Origin: SKGA01 sp051819745
GTDB taxonomy: Archaea > Nanobdellota > Nanobdellia > Woesearchaeales > SKGA01
NCBI GenBank assembly: GCA_051819745.1
Contig: JBNJGO010000004.1
Location: 1-49,003, forward strand
Length of the DNA: 49,003 bases
Direction: 5' to 3'
How positions within the stretch are numbered: position 1 is the first letter of the stretch; the number at the start of each line of letters is the position of its first letter. The translations under genes were made by a program, and so were the position numbers. This document shows positions 32,996 to 41,961 of the stretch, in pieces. Below the pieces are notes generated by a model. It was not told the DNA's origin and ran no database searches. It was given only the letters and a program-made list of their open reading frames with translations.

Positions 32996-33250
32996 ATGGC
33001 AATAATCAGTATTTTAGCAACAATATTCGGAACCGCAATGGCTTTAGCAAACATCCCACAGGCTATCAAGATTTTTCACAGAAAAAGCGCCAAAGATATT
33101 TCTATACTTACATTTTCAGTTGTTCTTATAGGAAGTATCGTGTGGACGATATATGGTATTAACATCAGCAACACACCACTCATCGTAGCTAATAGTGTTG
33201 GAGTAGTCAGTGTTGGAATGGTTGTTATTGGAGGAATATTATATCGATAG
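32996..33250 (+). CDS. SemiSWEET-type sugar transporter
   Basis: An 84-residue protein with three membrane helices, the minimal SWEET/PQ-loop unit. NIPQAIKIFHRKSAKDIS carries the PQ motif, and the IVWTIYGI region matches helix 2. Two copies would form a dimeric sugar channel. The longer frame upstream is rejected because TATTTAAAA at 32964-32972 lies 26 bases before this ATG, implying a leaderless message. Its last 26 bases overlap the convergent C39-like gene. Confidence 0.8.
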   Translation: MAIISILATIFGTAMALANIPQAIKIFHRKSAKDISILTFSVVLIGSIVWTIYGINISNTPLIVANSVGVVSVGMVVIGGILYR

Positions 33251-33842
33251 GTTTTGTTGAAATGAAGATGCTATTTTTATCAGAACCTTTATCAGCCCAT
33301 GCTTTCTCAAACAAATCTTTTGGAATTCTTTTGTTCGATTCTGGAGTACCAGCGCCAGTATTATGAACGACAACATGGTTATCATCATAACCAACAAGAG
33401 TGACAAAATGTCCTCCGAAGCCTTTTTTCCCTCGAATCAAATTCCAATTCAAAGTGACAATAACAAGAGTGTCTTGTGTTAGTTGAGTTAATAATTGTTG
33501 AAGAGAAATATCTTTTTTAACAACAACACCTAAGGAATCAAGTTCTTGAGATATTGTTTCAAATAATATTTTACCATCTTCATTTATCGTTCTTTTAAAA
33601 TAATCATTATAGGTGGTTGGTAAGGAATCATCTCGTGTAACATATAACACCCTCAAATTATTTTTTATTGCAGATAAACACAACCCTTTACAAAAAGTTA
33701 ATCCTGAAGAAAGTTGATGAGATTGTTGTTTAATGTCTTCTGGAGTTATATCAATACCAAAATAACGCAAAACAAGATAAAGACTTGTTGGACCACAAGT
33801 CACAGAAGGGGATTGTTTTTTGAAAGGGACATCGAGTTGCAT
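33225..33842 (-). CDS. C39-like papain-fold peptidase
   Basis: A 205-residue protein. TCGPTSLYLVLRYFGI holds the catalytic Cys (near 16), GGHFVTLVGYDD the catalytic His, and VVHNTGAGTPE the third residue region. This is the C39 double-glycine leader peptidase fold, which also occurs in non-transporter proteins. No signal peptide is present, so it acts in the cytoplasm. In principle C39 enzymes cut RiPP leaders, but it lies 30 kb from the peptide operon, and no link is shown. Confidence 0.75.
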   Translation of the reverse strand: MQLDVPFKKQSPSVTCGPTSLYLVLRYFGIDITPEDIKQQSHQLSSGLTFCKGLCLSAIKNNLRVLYVTRDDSLPTTYNDYFKRTINEDGKILFETISQELDSLGVVVKKDISLQQLLTQLTQDTLVIVTLNWNLIRGKKGFGGHFVTLVGYDDNHVVVHNTGAGTPESNKRIPKDLFEKAWADKGSDKNSIFISTKPIDIIFLQ

Positions 33843-33919
33843 ATATTACTCATTAAAAAAGAGTTCTTTAAATAGATTTTGCAATAAACAACCAGAAAAC
33901 TACAATACATAAAAAAAAA

Positions 33920-36340
33920 TTACTCTGGTTGAATCCCGAGTTCTTTTTCCTTCTCTGCAATCTTAAATGTTGTTTTGATAACAGTGTCAGGATTCAAACT
34001 GATTGACTGGATACCGCATTCAACAAGGAAGGTTGCAAAATCCTCATAATCAGAAGGAGCTTGACCGCAAATACCAATATATTTTCCTTTACTATTAGCA
34101 GTTTCTATAACCCATTTAATAAGTCGTTTGACAGACTCGTTCCGTTCATCATAGAGATGGTTGACGATTTCACTATCCCTGTCAAGACCGAGCGTGAGTT
34201 GTGTCAAGTCGTTGCTTCCGATACTGAACCCGTCGAAGATGTCGAGGAATTCATCCGCTTGTATGACATTCGATGGTATCTCGCACATACCGATGATTCG
34301 AAGCCCGTTTTCTCCTTGCTTCAATCCGTTCTTAGCAAGCTCGTCAACGACATTTCTCGCTTCTTCCACTGTCCGGCAGAATGGTACCATGATCTCTAGG
34401 TTTTTCAATCCCATCTCTTCACGAACCTTTTTGATCGCACGGCATTCGAGTTCAAATCCTTCTCTATAATTTCCTTTGTAATATCTACTCGCTCCACGCC
34501 ATCCTATCATGGGATTGTCTTCTTTAGGTTCGAATTGTGTTCCGCCGATGAGATTCGCGTATTCGTTCGACTTGAAATCACTCAATCTGAGAATTACTTT
34601 CTTTGGATAAAAAGCCGATGTTAACATAGCAACACCATATGACAATTTATCAACAAAATACTGTGCTTTATCATCATAACCAGCAGTCAATTCAGCAATC
34701 TGTTTTTTAACAGATACATCCTCAATAGAATCATAATGAAGAAGTGCAAGAGGATGAATCTTAATATAACTGTTGACAATAAATTCTTCTCGAGCAAGAC
34801 CAACGCCTTTATTTGGAATAAAACTCGTCTCAAAAGCTTGAGAAGGATTAGCAAGATTCATCATAATTTTCGTTTTAGTTTGTGGAAGTTCATCAACCTT
34901 AGTCTTCTCAACCTCAAAATCAACTAAACTTTCATACACATAACCCGCATCACCTTGACTACAATCAACAGTAACATCTTGACCAGAGGTTAAACGTTCA
35001 GTACCATCATCAGTTCCAACAATACAAGGAATACCTAATTCTCGAGAAATAATAGCTGCGTGACAAGTTCTACCGCCCCGATTAGTGACAATAGCACTAG
35101 CAATTTTCATGATCGGCTCCCAATCAGGATCAGTCATTTCTGTTACAAGAACTTCTCCTTTTTCGAACTTATCTATGTCATGAACACTTTTTATAACATG
35201 AGCTCGACCACTACCTATTTTTTGGCCAACACTACGTCCTTCAACAAGCGCATTATCTGGAGAGTCGTTAAGATGATACGATTCCATGACAGACAAATCT
35301 TTTGTAGACTGGACAGTTTCAGGTCTTGCTTGGACGATAAAAAGTTCTCCTGAAATCCCATCTTTTGCCCATTCCATATCCATTGGTTTGAAATGGCCTG
35401 CGTGCTTGGAATAATGATCTTCAATGGTTTGAGCCCATTTGGCTAACGTCAATATTTCATCATCGGAAATGCAAAACTGTCTACGATGAGTGATATCTAC
35501 AGGAACATTCTTGGTTGTTTTATTTCCACCAACATCATAAATCATTCTTATTGACTTCGCACCAACTTTCTTAGAAATTATTGAGTTATAACCATCTCGA
35601 AGCGTTGGTTTGAACACATAAAACTCATCAGGATTAACAGCTCCTTGAACTACATTTTCGCCAAGACCATATGCTCCTGTGATAAAAATAGAATCTTTGA
35701 AACCAGTTTCAGTATCGATGGAAAACATAACACCACTTGATGCTTTGTCACTTCGGACCATTTTCTGAACACCAATAGAAAGGCCAATAGAAAAATGATC
35801 AAAATCCTTATCAACACGGTAACTAATAGCACGGTCAGTGAATAAACTAGCAAAACATTTTTTACAAGAAGAAATGAGTTCTTTAGGACCTTTGATGTTA
35901 AGATATGTTTCTTGTTGACCTGCAAAACTTGCGTCAGGAAGGTCTTCGGCAGTTGCACTGCTTCTGACAGCGACATCAGTGTGATCACCATATTGTTTAC
36001 AAATATGATCATAACTTTCAATTATAGAATCTCGAAGTTCGTCAGGAAATTCTGCTTCGCGAATCAGTTTTCTCACTTTTGCTCCTCGCTCGCGAAGATT
36101 TGAAAGATCAGACGTATCAAGATCAGAAAGGATTGATCGAATCTCATCTTTAATACCTGTCTTATCAATCAAGAAATAATATGCGTGAGCAGTTACTGCA
36201 AACCCATTTGGAACACTAACCCCTTTTTCAGTTAGATTTGAATACATCTCTCCCAGAGAAGCATTCTTTCCACCAACAAGGGAAACATCATCAATACCTA
36301 ACTGATCAAACCATAACACTAATTCATTACTCTTATCCAT
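33920..36340 (-). CDS. ppsA: Phosphoenolpyruvate synthase
   Basis: An 806-residue three-domain enzyme making PEP from pyruvate, ATP and water, or running in reverse in some archaea. The N-terminal ATP/pyruvate-binding region starts VGGKNASLGEM and includes VAVRSSATAEDLPDASFAGQ. The phosphohistidine domain has GGRTCHAAIISRELGIPCIVG. The C-terminal PEP-binding barrel has IGSNDLTQLTLGLDRD and GICGQAPSDY. GAGGTG lies 8 bases before the ATG. It complements gap and pgk for gluconeogenesis. Confidence 0.97.
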   Translation of the reverse strand: MDKSNELVLWFDQLGIDDVSLVGGKNASLGEMYSNLTEKGVSVPNGFAVTAHAYYFLIDKTGIKDEIRSILSDLDTSDLSNLRERGAKVRKLIREAEFPDELRDSIIESYDHICKQYGDHTDVAVRSSATAEDLPDASFAGQQETYLNIKGPKELISSCKKCFASLFTDRAISYRVDKDFDHFSIGLSIGVQKMVRSDKASSGVMFSIDTETGFKDSIFITGAYGLGENVVQGAVNPDEFYVFKPTLRDGYNSIISKKVGAKSIRMIYDVGGNKTTKNVPVDITHRRQFCISDDEILTLAKWAQTIEDHYSKHAGHFKPMDMEWAKDGISGELFIVQARPETVQSTKDLSVMESYHLNDSPDNALVEGRSVGQKIGSGRAHVIKSVHDIDKFEKGEVLVTEMTDPDWEPIMKIASAIVTNRGGRTCHAAIISRELGIPCIVGTDDGTERLTSGQDVTVDCSQGDAGYVYESLVDFEVEKTKVDELPQTKTKIMMNLANPSQAFETSFIPNKGVGLAREEFIVNSYIKIHPLALLHYDSIEDVSVKKQIAELTAGYDDKAQYFVDKLSYGVAMLTSAFYPKKVILRLSDFKSNEYANLIGGTQFEPKEDNPMIGWRGASRYYKGNYREGFELECRAIKKVREEMGLKNLEIMVPFCRTVEEARNVVDELAKNGLKQGENGLRIIGMCEIPSNVIQADEFLDIFDGFSIGSNDLTQLTLGLDRDSEIVNHLYDERNESVKRLIKWVIETANSKGKYIGICGQAPSDYEDFATFLVECGIQSISLNPDTVIKTTFKIAEKEKELGIQPE

Positions 36341-36417
36341 ACAAACACCTCTTTTTTAACCGTGAACACAAAAAAAATAAAACGAAATAAAAAAAAATAA
36401 TTACCAACTATTAATTA

Positions 36418-37470
36418 TTATTTTTGAACATGTATTGTCTGCGTTGGAAATGCAAAAGACAAACCTTGTTTATCAAACTCTTTTTTAACAACCATATTGA
36501 CTTCGTCTTTTGTTCCGAGAATATCAGATAAATCCTTAATCCAATATATTACTTGAACGTCAAGAGTGGAAGAACCAAAATTAACAAAGTGAACCATGCT
36601 TTCATCATCAGTTTTCGAGTTTTTTACAATAATATTTTTAAGAATTTTTTTTGCTTTCTCAAGATCTTTGGCACTCGTACCATATTCTAGACCAACAACA
36701 AGTTTTTCACGACGCATATCTTCACGACTGACATTTTCAAGAACGGAATCTGCAATAGTCTTGTTTGGCATGACAACATGGGTCTTTCCAAACGTTTCAA
36801 GCGTTGTTGTCCGAAGACTTATTTTGCTGACAAAACCATCTTGACCAGCAACCTTGACCCGATCACCAACTTTGAAGGGTTTGTCCATGATAACAGCAGC
36901 TCCGCCAAACATATTGCCAATAATATCTTGAGCGGCAAGAGCAAACGCTAAACCACCAATACCAAGGCCGGCAACAACGCCTGTTACTTTCACACCAAGA
37001 TTTTGGAGGATGACGACAAGTGCGATTGCATAAACGAGAACATTAACCAAACGAATAAGGGTTTGATAAATCGTCTCATCTATCTTATACTTTGGACTTT
37101 CAGTCAATGGAGAAACATAATTCTTAATAAAACCATTTGATAAGCGAACGATAAACCAAGCACAATCAAAAATAATAAGCACTGTTATTATTTGAGTGTA
37201 AATCGAATCAACTTTAGATGATAACACCAGAAGTTGACGAGCATAATGAAATGAAACTATAACAACACCAAATACGATCGGCTTACGCAATGCTTTGATA
37301 AGAATGTCATCGAGTTGAGATTTTGTTTTTGAAGCCAGAGAAAGAAATATTTTTTCAAAAAGAAAATAAACAATTTTCACACCTACAAAGGATAAAATAA
37401 TAACACCTAAAAACAATAGGTATTGAATAATAGTATTTCCTGCAATAGTAAGTGATAACAGATCAGCCAT
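36418..37470 (-). CDS. mscS: Mechanosensitive channel, MscS family
   Basis: A 350-residue channel with four or five helices. The pore helix reads GLGIGGLAFALAAQDIIGN and runs into the MscS beta domain, PFKVGDRVKVAGQDGFV, then RTTTLETFGKTHVVMPN. It releases solutes on hypo-osmotic shock. The start is the ATG at 37470; a TTG three codons upstream is unlikely. The 264-base gap to 37734 holds only the short candidate at 37556. Confidence 0.95.
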   Translation of the reverse strand: MADLLSLTIAGNTIIQYLLFLGVIILSFVGVKIVYFLFEKIFLSLASKTKSQLDDILIKALRKPIVFGVVIVSFHYARQLLVLSSKVDSIYTQIITVLIIFDCAWFIVRLSNGFIKNYVSPLTESPKYKIDETIYQTLIRLVNVLVYAIALVVILQNLGVKVTGVVAGLGIGGLAFALAAQDIIGNMFGGAAVIMDKPFKVGDRVKVAGQDGFVSKISLRTTTLETFGKTHVVMPNKTIADSVLENVSREDMRREKLVVGLEYGTSAKDLEKAKKILKNIIVKNSKTDDESMVHFVNFGSSTLDVQVIYWIKDLSDILGTKDEVNMVVKKEFDKQGLSFAFPTQTIHVQK

Positions 37471-37555
37471 GAGAATCAACTCGCAAATGATATAATAAAA
37501 ACTTGTTTATATATCTTTGCCTTGGTTGACATTGTCCAGAGAGAAAAACAATTAT

Positions 37556-37642
37556 ATGGTAAAAAAAATGAATGAGAATATGCAAAAAAAGTGGAATGAA
37601 AACACCTTGGTTGATGTGTTTTTGGAATGCTTGAAAAAATAA
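37556..37642 (+). CDS. Possible 28-residue small protein
   Basis: An ATG-started frame encodes a 28-residue peptide, Lys-rich at the start and then hydrophobic (VDVFLECLKK). GTTTATATATC about 45 bases upstream could be a TATA box, but no ribosome binding site is visible. It may be chance. Confidence 0.2.
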   Translation: MVKKMNENMQKKWNENTLVDVFLECLKK

Positions 37643-37734
37643 TATTGCAAATGAACGTGAAGTAACATTCTGGACAGCACGCATTTAACATCATATATAA
37701 CAGAGATCACTAATTGCAAAACCACCTAAAAACA

Positions 37735-38703
37735 TTACTCATAAGAATACGACCCAGAAATAATTCGTTTGAATGTGTTTTGTGCATCTTTTCGAGACAT
37801 TGAGTTTAGAGAAGCAAATTCATTTTTATCAAAAGCAGAACGAGCATACGTATTGTTAATTAATTCGCTATTTGAAATGATAAGAGGAACATGTTGTTTT
37901 TTAACAGGTAAAAAATATTCGTCCAAATTATTATACTGACGACCAACAAGATAAGGAGAATTTTCGATCACAGAAATAAAAACATTATTATTCGCATCAA
38001 GTATTATTTCTCGATTAGAATCAAATAGATAACCACTTTCAGCAGGAATAATCAAAGAGCCTGTAGTCAAATCAACAGCAGAACCATTCATTTCAGGTAA
38101 ACGAGATTTTATTTTTTCAGGGATTTTTCGATTGTTCAACGATTTGAGCTTGAGAATACCAGTTTCAAGTTTGTGATAATCATCAAAAAATTGACCTAGC
38201 AAGTGACGATACAAGTCGGAAGTCATTGATTCAAGATTCAACGATTCAAAATAACTTATATTATTATAAAATCTGAAATCAGGATTGGGAAAAAAAGAAG
38301 CTTTATCAGCAAAATAACATAACTGCGCATCATCAGTCAAGCCCAATGTTCCGGACGAACCAGAAGGTAAAATGATTTTTTCTTTAATAGCGACAACTTT
38401 TTCTTCATTTTCAGACCATTCAGAAAATAAATTTTCGATGAGATCAACAATATCTTGATTTTTGTGATCAGTCATGAAATTTCCAACAAAAGACTTATAG
38501 AGTCGTGGAACCGCATGAGTCAACGAGAAAGGTTCGAAGTATTTCTTGTGACTGAACACCCTATAATCAACAATAGGACTATTTGGCAATCGTGCAGCTT
38601 TAGAATTTAATTTGTAAATATCACCTTGTAAGGTAACAAACAAATCTTTTCCTGCAAATGTCGCTTCACCAACAATATCCAACTGTTGCTTGTCTGAACC
38701 CAT
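37735..38703 (-). CDS. Cytoplasmic protein of unknown function
   Basis: A 322-residue protein without signal peptide or membrane helices. The middle is helical and Asp/Glu-rich; the C-terminal part is strand-rich (GSLIIPAESGYLFDSNREIILD, NNVFISVIENSPYLVG). It ends in a helix with FKRIISGSYSYE. No domain is recognised. GAGGGT precedes the ATG. It lies 275 bases downstream of the MCM-like gene on the same strand. Confidence 0.65.
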   Translation of the reverse strand: MGSDKQQLDIVGEATFAGKDLFVTLQGDIYKLNSKAARLPNSPIVDYRVFSHKKYFEPFSLTHAVPRLYKSFVGNFMTDHKNQDIVDLIENLFSEWSENEEKVVAIKEKIILPSGSSGTLGLTDDAQLCYFADKASFFPNPDFRFYNNISYFESLNLESMTSDLYRHLLGQFFDDYHKLETGILKLKSLNNRKIPEKIKSRLPEMNGSAVDLTTGSLIIPAESGYLFDSNREIILDANNNVFISVIENSPYLVGRQYNNLDEYFLPVKKQHVPLIISNSELINNTYARSAFDKNEFASLNSMSRKDAQNTFKRIISGSYSYE

Positions 38704-38978
38704 AAAAAGTACCCTCTAACAGTGATAAGTTTTGTTTATAAAAACATATTGTTTCTTAAAAATATATTTTCTAACAGTAATACTGATGGAAATACTACAG
38801 TCGCATATGTCAATAATACTTTATCGCAAAACAGAATATCTGAAGAAAAAAGAAATGTTTAAAATAAACATTACAGTTCTTAGAATGTAAATCAATGATG
38901 AAGTTATTCCCGACTGACAGTATGATGAAACTATTACTCTGAGATTTACTTAACACCCTGCATTTTCCAATAACAGCT
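38704..38978. other. Intergenic stretch without recognisable gene
   Basis: This A/T-rich gap precedes the unknown gene at 37735. Short frames on both strands look like chance; no GC-rich structured RNA, dyad or repeat stands out. Confidence 0.4.
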
Positions 38979-40178
38979 TCAAGGACGAATAATACCCTCA
39001 ACCTTCAAGGATTCTCGAACTAAAGCAATTGCTTTTTTCACATCACTTTCTAACGTTTTTGATCTTAAATGACATCTTGCGATCGCTTGAGATAAACGCA
39101 TCACACCATGAACTGTTCGAGGACCTATTTCTACAACAAAATTAGATTCTGATGATTTAAGCTCTCTAATAAAATCAGTCACTATTGATTCAAAAGAAGG
39201 GTCAAAGAAAACATCTTTTTCAAGAGCATAAGAAACATAACGCTTGATAAAATCAATATCTTCTTTACGTCTTTTTTTAGGTGCAGAATCAGTCACGATT
39301 TGTTTAGCAATAGAAGCTGTTTTTTCAACACCAGGTCTACGAATAATAAATACTAGATGAAATCGAGATAAAAGCGCACTATCAAAAGGAATTTGTTCTT
39401 TGAGAATCGAAAGACTTTTACCAACAAAACGATCAGCTTTAGGATTAGCAGTTGCTTGAATTGAGACTTCGGCAGGAATTTTTTCATGTTTTCCACCTTT
39501 ATCGTACGTGACAAAACCTTTTTCCATGGCAGAATATAATGCCGCCGTATCGCCTGATTTCATCAAATTAAGCTCGTCAATCGCACAAATACCTTTATGA
39601 GCTCGAGGAAGCAAACCTTTTTTCATCTCATCGCCTTTAAACATAACACTTAACCCTGCACCAGATGCTCCAGAACCTAAACCAAACACACCTATAGGAG
39701 CCAAATCGTGAGTACTCCGGATGATATCGGTCTTTCCAGTACCAGGATCACCCAATAAAAGCAAGTGAAATCTTTCTTTAGAGAATAATTGCAACATCGA
39801 AGCTATTTTAATAGCGTCAAACCCTAAAATATGAGGTGCGACAAATTCTTTTATTTTATTATATGCAACAGACGAAAAATCTTTGAAAGAAAATTCGAGT
39901 TCTTTATCTTTAATAATTGTATTTAGATCCTCAATTCGAGCTTTGATTGAAGTGTCAGCATGAAATGAAGTGAATTGAGATACTGAACGTTTTGAAGAAA
40001 GCGATTTCGAGATATTAAGAGGAGAATCAACAATACCAATTCGTTTTGCTTTCAAAAGAAATTTCAAATCTTTAATAGCATCAGCATCAAGAAAACCTTT
40101 GAGATACCCTAGTTTTTTCCTTTGATATTTTGAAAGAGGAAGTAATTGACGTAAAACATCCATAACAGTTCTATCCAT
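38979..40178 (-). CDS. Short MCM-like AAA+ ATPase
   Basis: A 399-residue protein. The central domain has Walker A LLGDPGTGKTDI, an MCM-like GSGASGAGLS insert, Walker B GICAIDELNLM, sensor 1 ATANPKADRF and the arginine-finger stretch DSALLSRFHLVF. Replicative MCM starts with a ~250-residue OB/zinc N-terminal tier; here only ~120 unrelated residues precede the ATPase, so the hexamer tier that grips DNA is missing. It could be an auxiliary helicase, loader or transcription-linked ATPase. AGGTTTGAT precedes the ATG at 40178. Confidence 0.8.
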   Translation of the reverse strand: MDRTVMDVLRQLLPLSKYQRKKLGYLKGFLDADAIKDLKFLLKAKRIGIVDSPLNISKSLSSKRSVSQFTSFHADTSIKARIEDLNTIIKDKELEFSFKDFSSVAYNKIKEFVAPHILGFDAIKIASMLQLFSKERFHLLLLGDPGTGKTDIIRSTHDLAPIGVFGLGSGASGAGLSVMFKGDEMKKGLLPRAHKGICAIDELNLMKSGDTAALYSAMEKGFVTYDKGGKHEKIPAEVSIQATANPKADRFVGKSLSILKEQIPFDSALLSRFHLVFIIRRPGVEKTASIAKQIVTDSAPKKRRKEDIDFIKRYVSYALEKDVFFDPSFESIVTDFIRELKSSESNFVVEIGPRTVHGVMRLSQAIARCHLRSKTLESDVKKAIALVRESLKVEGIIRP

Positions 40179-40327
40179 AATAATCAAACCTTTGAAAAAA
40201 ACAATAGGACTAAGACATATATAAAAGTACCTATAAACCGATAAAAAATATTAAACTAAAAAAATAATTCAACAAACTCAAAGGACATCCAATAGCTTAA
40301 TAAAAGAAAGACCATTCTTTAGCACTT

Positions 40328-41530
40328 ATGGATTGTGCTCTACTATGTAATATGTCTGTGCCAGAGATTTGTGCAGAAGATATCAAGGAATTAGTAAATA
40401 AAGAATGCAGTATCAAACCAGGAGTTTGTATTGCTAAAGATGTAACTGTAAATGATATTGCAACGTTAACATATTTTTGCCAATCAACCTATAGGGTCGT
40501 ACCTCTATTTAGAACTATAACTACATCGGCCTTTTCACAAGAAAAGATTGATGTTGAAACATTAAAAAAGGACTTAAATGCAAACACTCAACCATTTAGC
40601 GCTATTGAAAAAGAACTAATTGAAAATAGCAAACATTTCGCGCTTCGAATAACAAAAAGAGTTAATACTACCACCACCTCACCTGAAATTGAAAGAACAG
40701 TAGGTGCATGGTATCAAGAAAAAGCAAAAGAAATCAAAGCATTGGATGTTAATTTGAATAAGCCAGATTTACCGATACATGGAATATTAACTGAAGATGA
40801 AATCTATATTGGTGTTGATGTGACTGGCGTTGACTTATCCAAAAGACCATATAAAATCCTCCCATATAAAACTTCAATTAATGGAGTTATTGCATATACT
40901 ATTGCAAAACTTTCAGGATTGAAAAAAAACCATACAATTCTCGATCCATTTTGTGGTAGTGGAACAATTATTATTGAAGCCGCACTCTATCAACAGGGAA
41001 TATCTCCCTTTGCTTTAAACCAAACATTTACTGGATCAACGCTAAAACCATTCAAACAAGCGTTTCAAACAGTAAAAAGAACAACAGGATCAACAACAAA
41101 AGAAACTTCAGCACAAATAACCGGATACGACACTCAATTTAATATTATGAATCAAGCGAGAAAACATGCTAAACTCGCAAGAGTTAAAGAACACACAACA
41201 ATATCAAAAGTTGATGTTGATTGGATAGATATGAAATTCGATAAAGATTCTATTGATCTGATTATTACAAATCCCCCTCAAGTGAGTAAGAAATTGCATA
41301 ATGAAAAAGAAATAGCAAAAATATACGATGAATTCTGTTACCAAATACACCACTTACTAAAACCAGAAGGACAATCAGGAGTGTTATTAAAACACACTTC
41401 ATTATTCGAAGACAGTTGCACTAGACACGATTTGCAAATCATCAAAAAACAACCCATCCTCAACGGTGATGAAACATTAAATTTACTTCTTCTAAAAAAA
41501 AATACGAAACAACCTAAAGAATGGATCTAG
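40328..41530 (+). CDS. THUMP-domain RNA methyltransferase (Trm14/RlmL-like)
   Basis: A 400-residue protein. The N-terminal third (about 50-150) is a ferredoxin-like plus THUMP RNA-binding region. The C-terminal Rossmann methyltransferase has DPFCGSGTIIIEAA (S-adenosylmethionine motif) and TNPPQVSKK (NPPY-like motif IV with Gln). This layout occurs in tRNA m2G6 enzymes (Trm14) and related N2-guanine methyltransferases. The target base is not predictable; Gln in place of Tyr in the NPPY motif is a small oddity. Confidence 0.85.
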   Translation: MDCALLCNMSVPEICAEDIKELVNKECSIKPGVCIAKDVTVNDIATLTYFCQSTYRVVPLFRTITTSAFSQEKIDVETLKKDLNANTQPFSAIEKELIENSKHFALRITKRVNTTTTSPEIERTVGAWYQEKAKEIKALDVNLNKPDLPIHGILTEDEIYIGVDVTGVDLSKRPYKILPYKTSINGVIAYTIAKLSGLKKNHTILDPFCGSGTIIIEAALYQQGISPFALNQTFTGSTLKPFKQAFQTVKRTTGSTTKETSAQITGYDTQFNIMNQARKHAKLARVKEHTTISKVDVDWIDMKFDKDSIDLIITNPPQVSKKLHNEKEIAKIYDEFCYQIHHLLKPEGQSGVLLKHTSLFEDSCTRHDLQIIKKQPILNGDETLNLLLLKKNTKQPKEWI

Positions 41531-41581
41531 AAAAGAAAAACAAATACAATACCAACACATCCAGTATCACAGATTACTAGA

Positions 41582-41890
41582 TTATTTTTTCGATGACTTT
41601 TTTGGAAAAAACTTGTTTAGAAATGATTTTGATGCCAAAGATGATTTTTTAGAAGAGGTTTTTTTAGAAGGAAAAGATTGAAATAAATGTGTTCTATCAA
41701 CAATCAATTCGCCAATAACAGCAAAAGGTATTGCAACGAGTGCAACAACAAAAACAACATTCCACGTAATGGGTTCGCCAGAAGCTATCTTTACTGCAAT
41801 CAAATCTTCAATCAAACCCATGAGCAGACCAAATATTAAAAATTCTAGAAATAATTCTAATCGTTTTCTTTTCATTACAGCGAATTGCAT
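41582..41890 (-). CDS. Small two-helix membrane protein
   Basis: A 102-residue protein. Helix 1 (about 13-33) reads LEFLIFGLLMGLIEDLIAVK and helix 2 VVFVVALVAIPFAVIGELIVD, each with conserved-looking acidic residues in the membrane. A Ser/Lys-rich cytoplasmic tail follows. Function unknown. A GATAAAATAG box 27 bases before the ATG at 41890 supports a leaderless start. Confidence 0.65.
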   Translation of the reverse strand: MQFAVMKRKRLELFLEFLIFGLLMGLIEDLIAVKIASGEPITWNVVFVVALVAIPFAVIGELIVDRTHLFQSFPSKKTSSKKSSLASKSFLNKFFPKKSSKK

Positions 41891-41961
41891 ATTAAAAGTA
41901 TTAAAATCTTTCTATTTTATCACCACTAACACTAAATAATATCAAAACCAACATAATAACA

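Noticed and set aside
33225..33842. C39-like peptidase as leader peptidase of the azole-peptide operon
   Set aside because: It lies 30 kb away, has no transporter fusion, and the precursor lacks an obvious Gly-Gly leader site.
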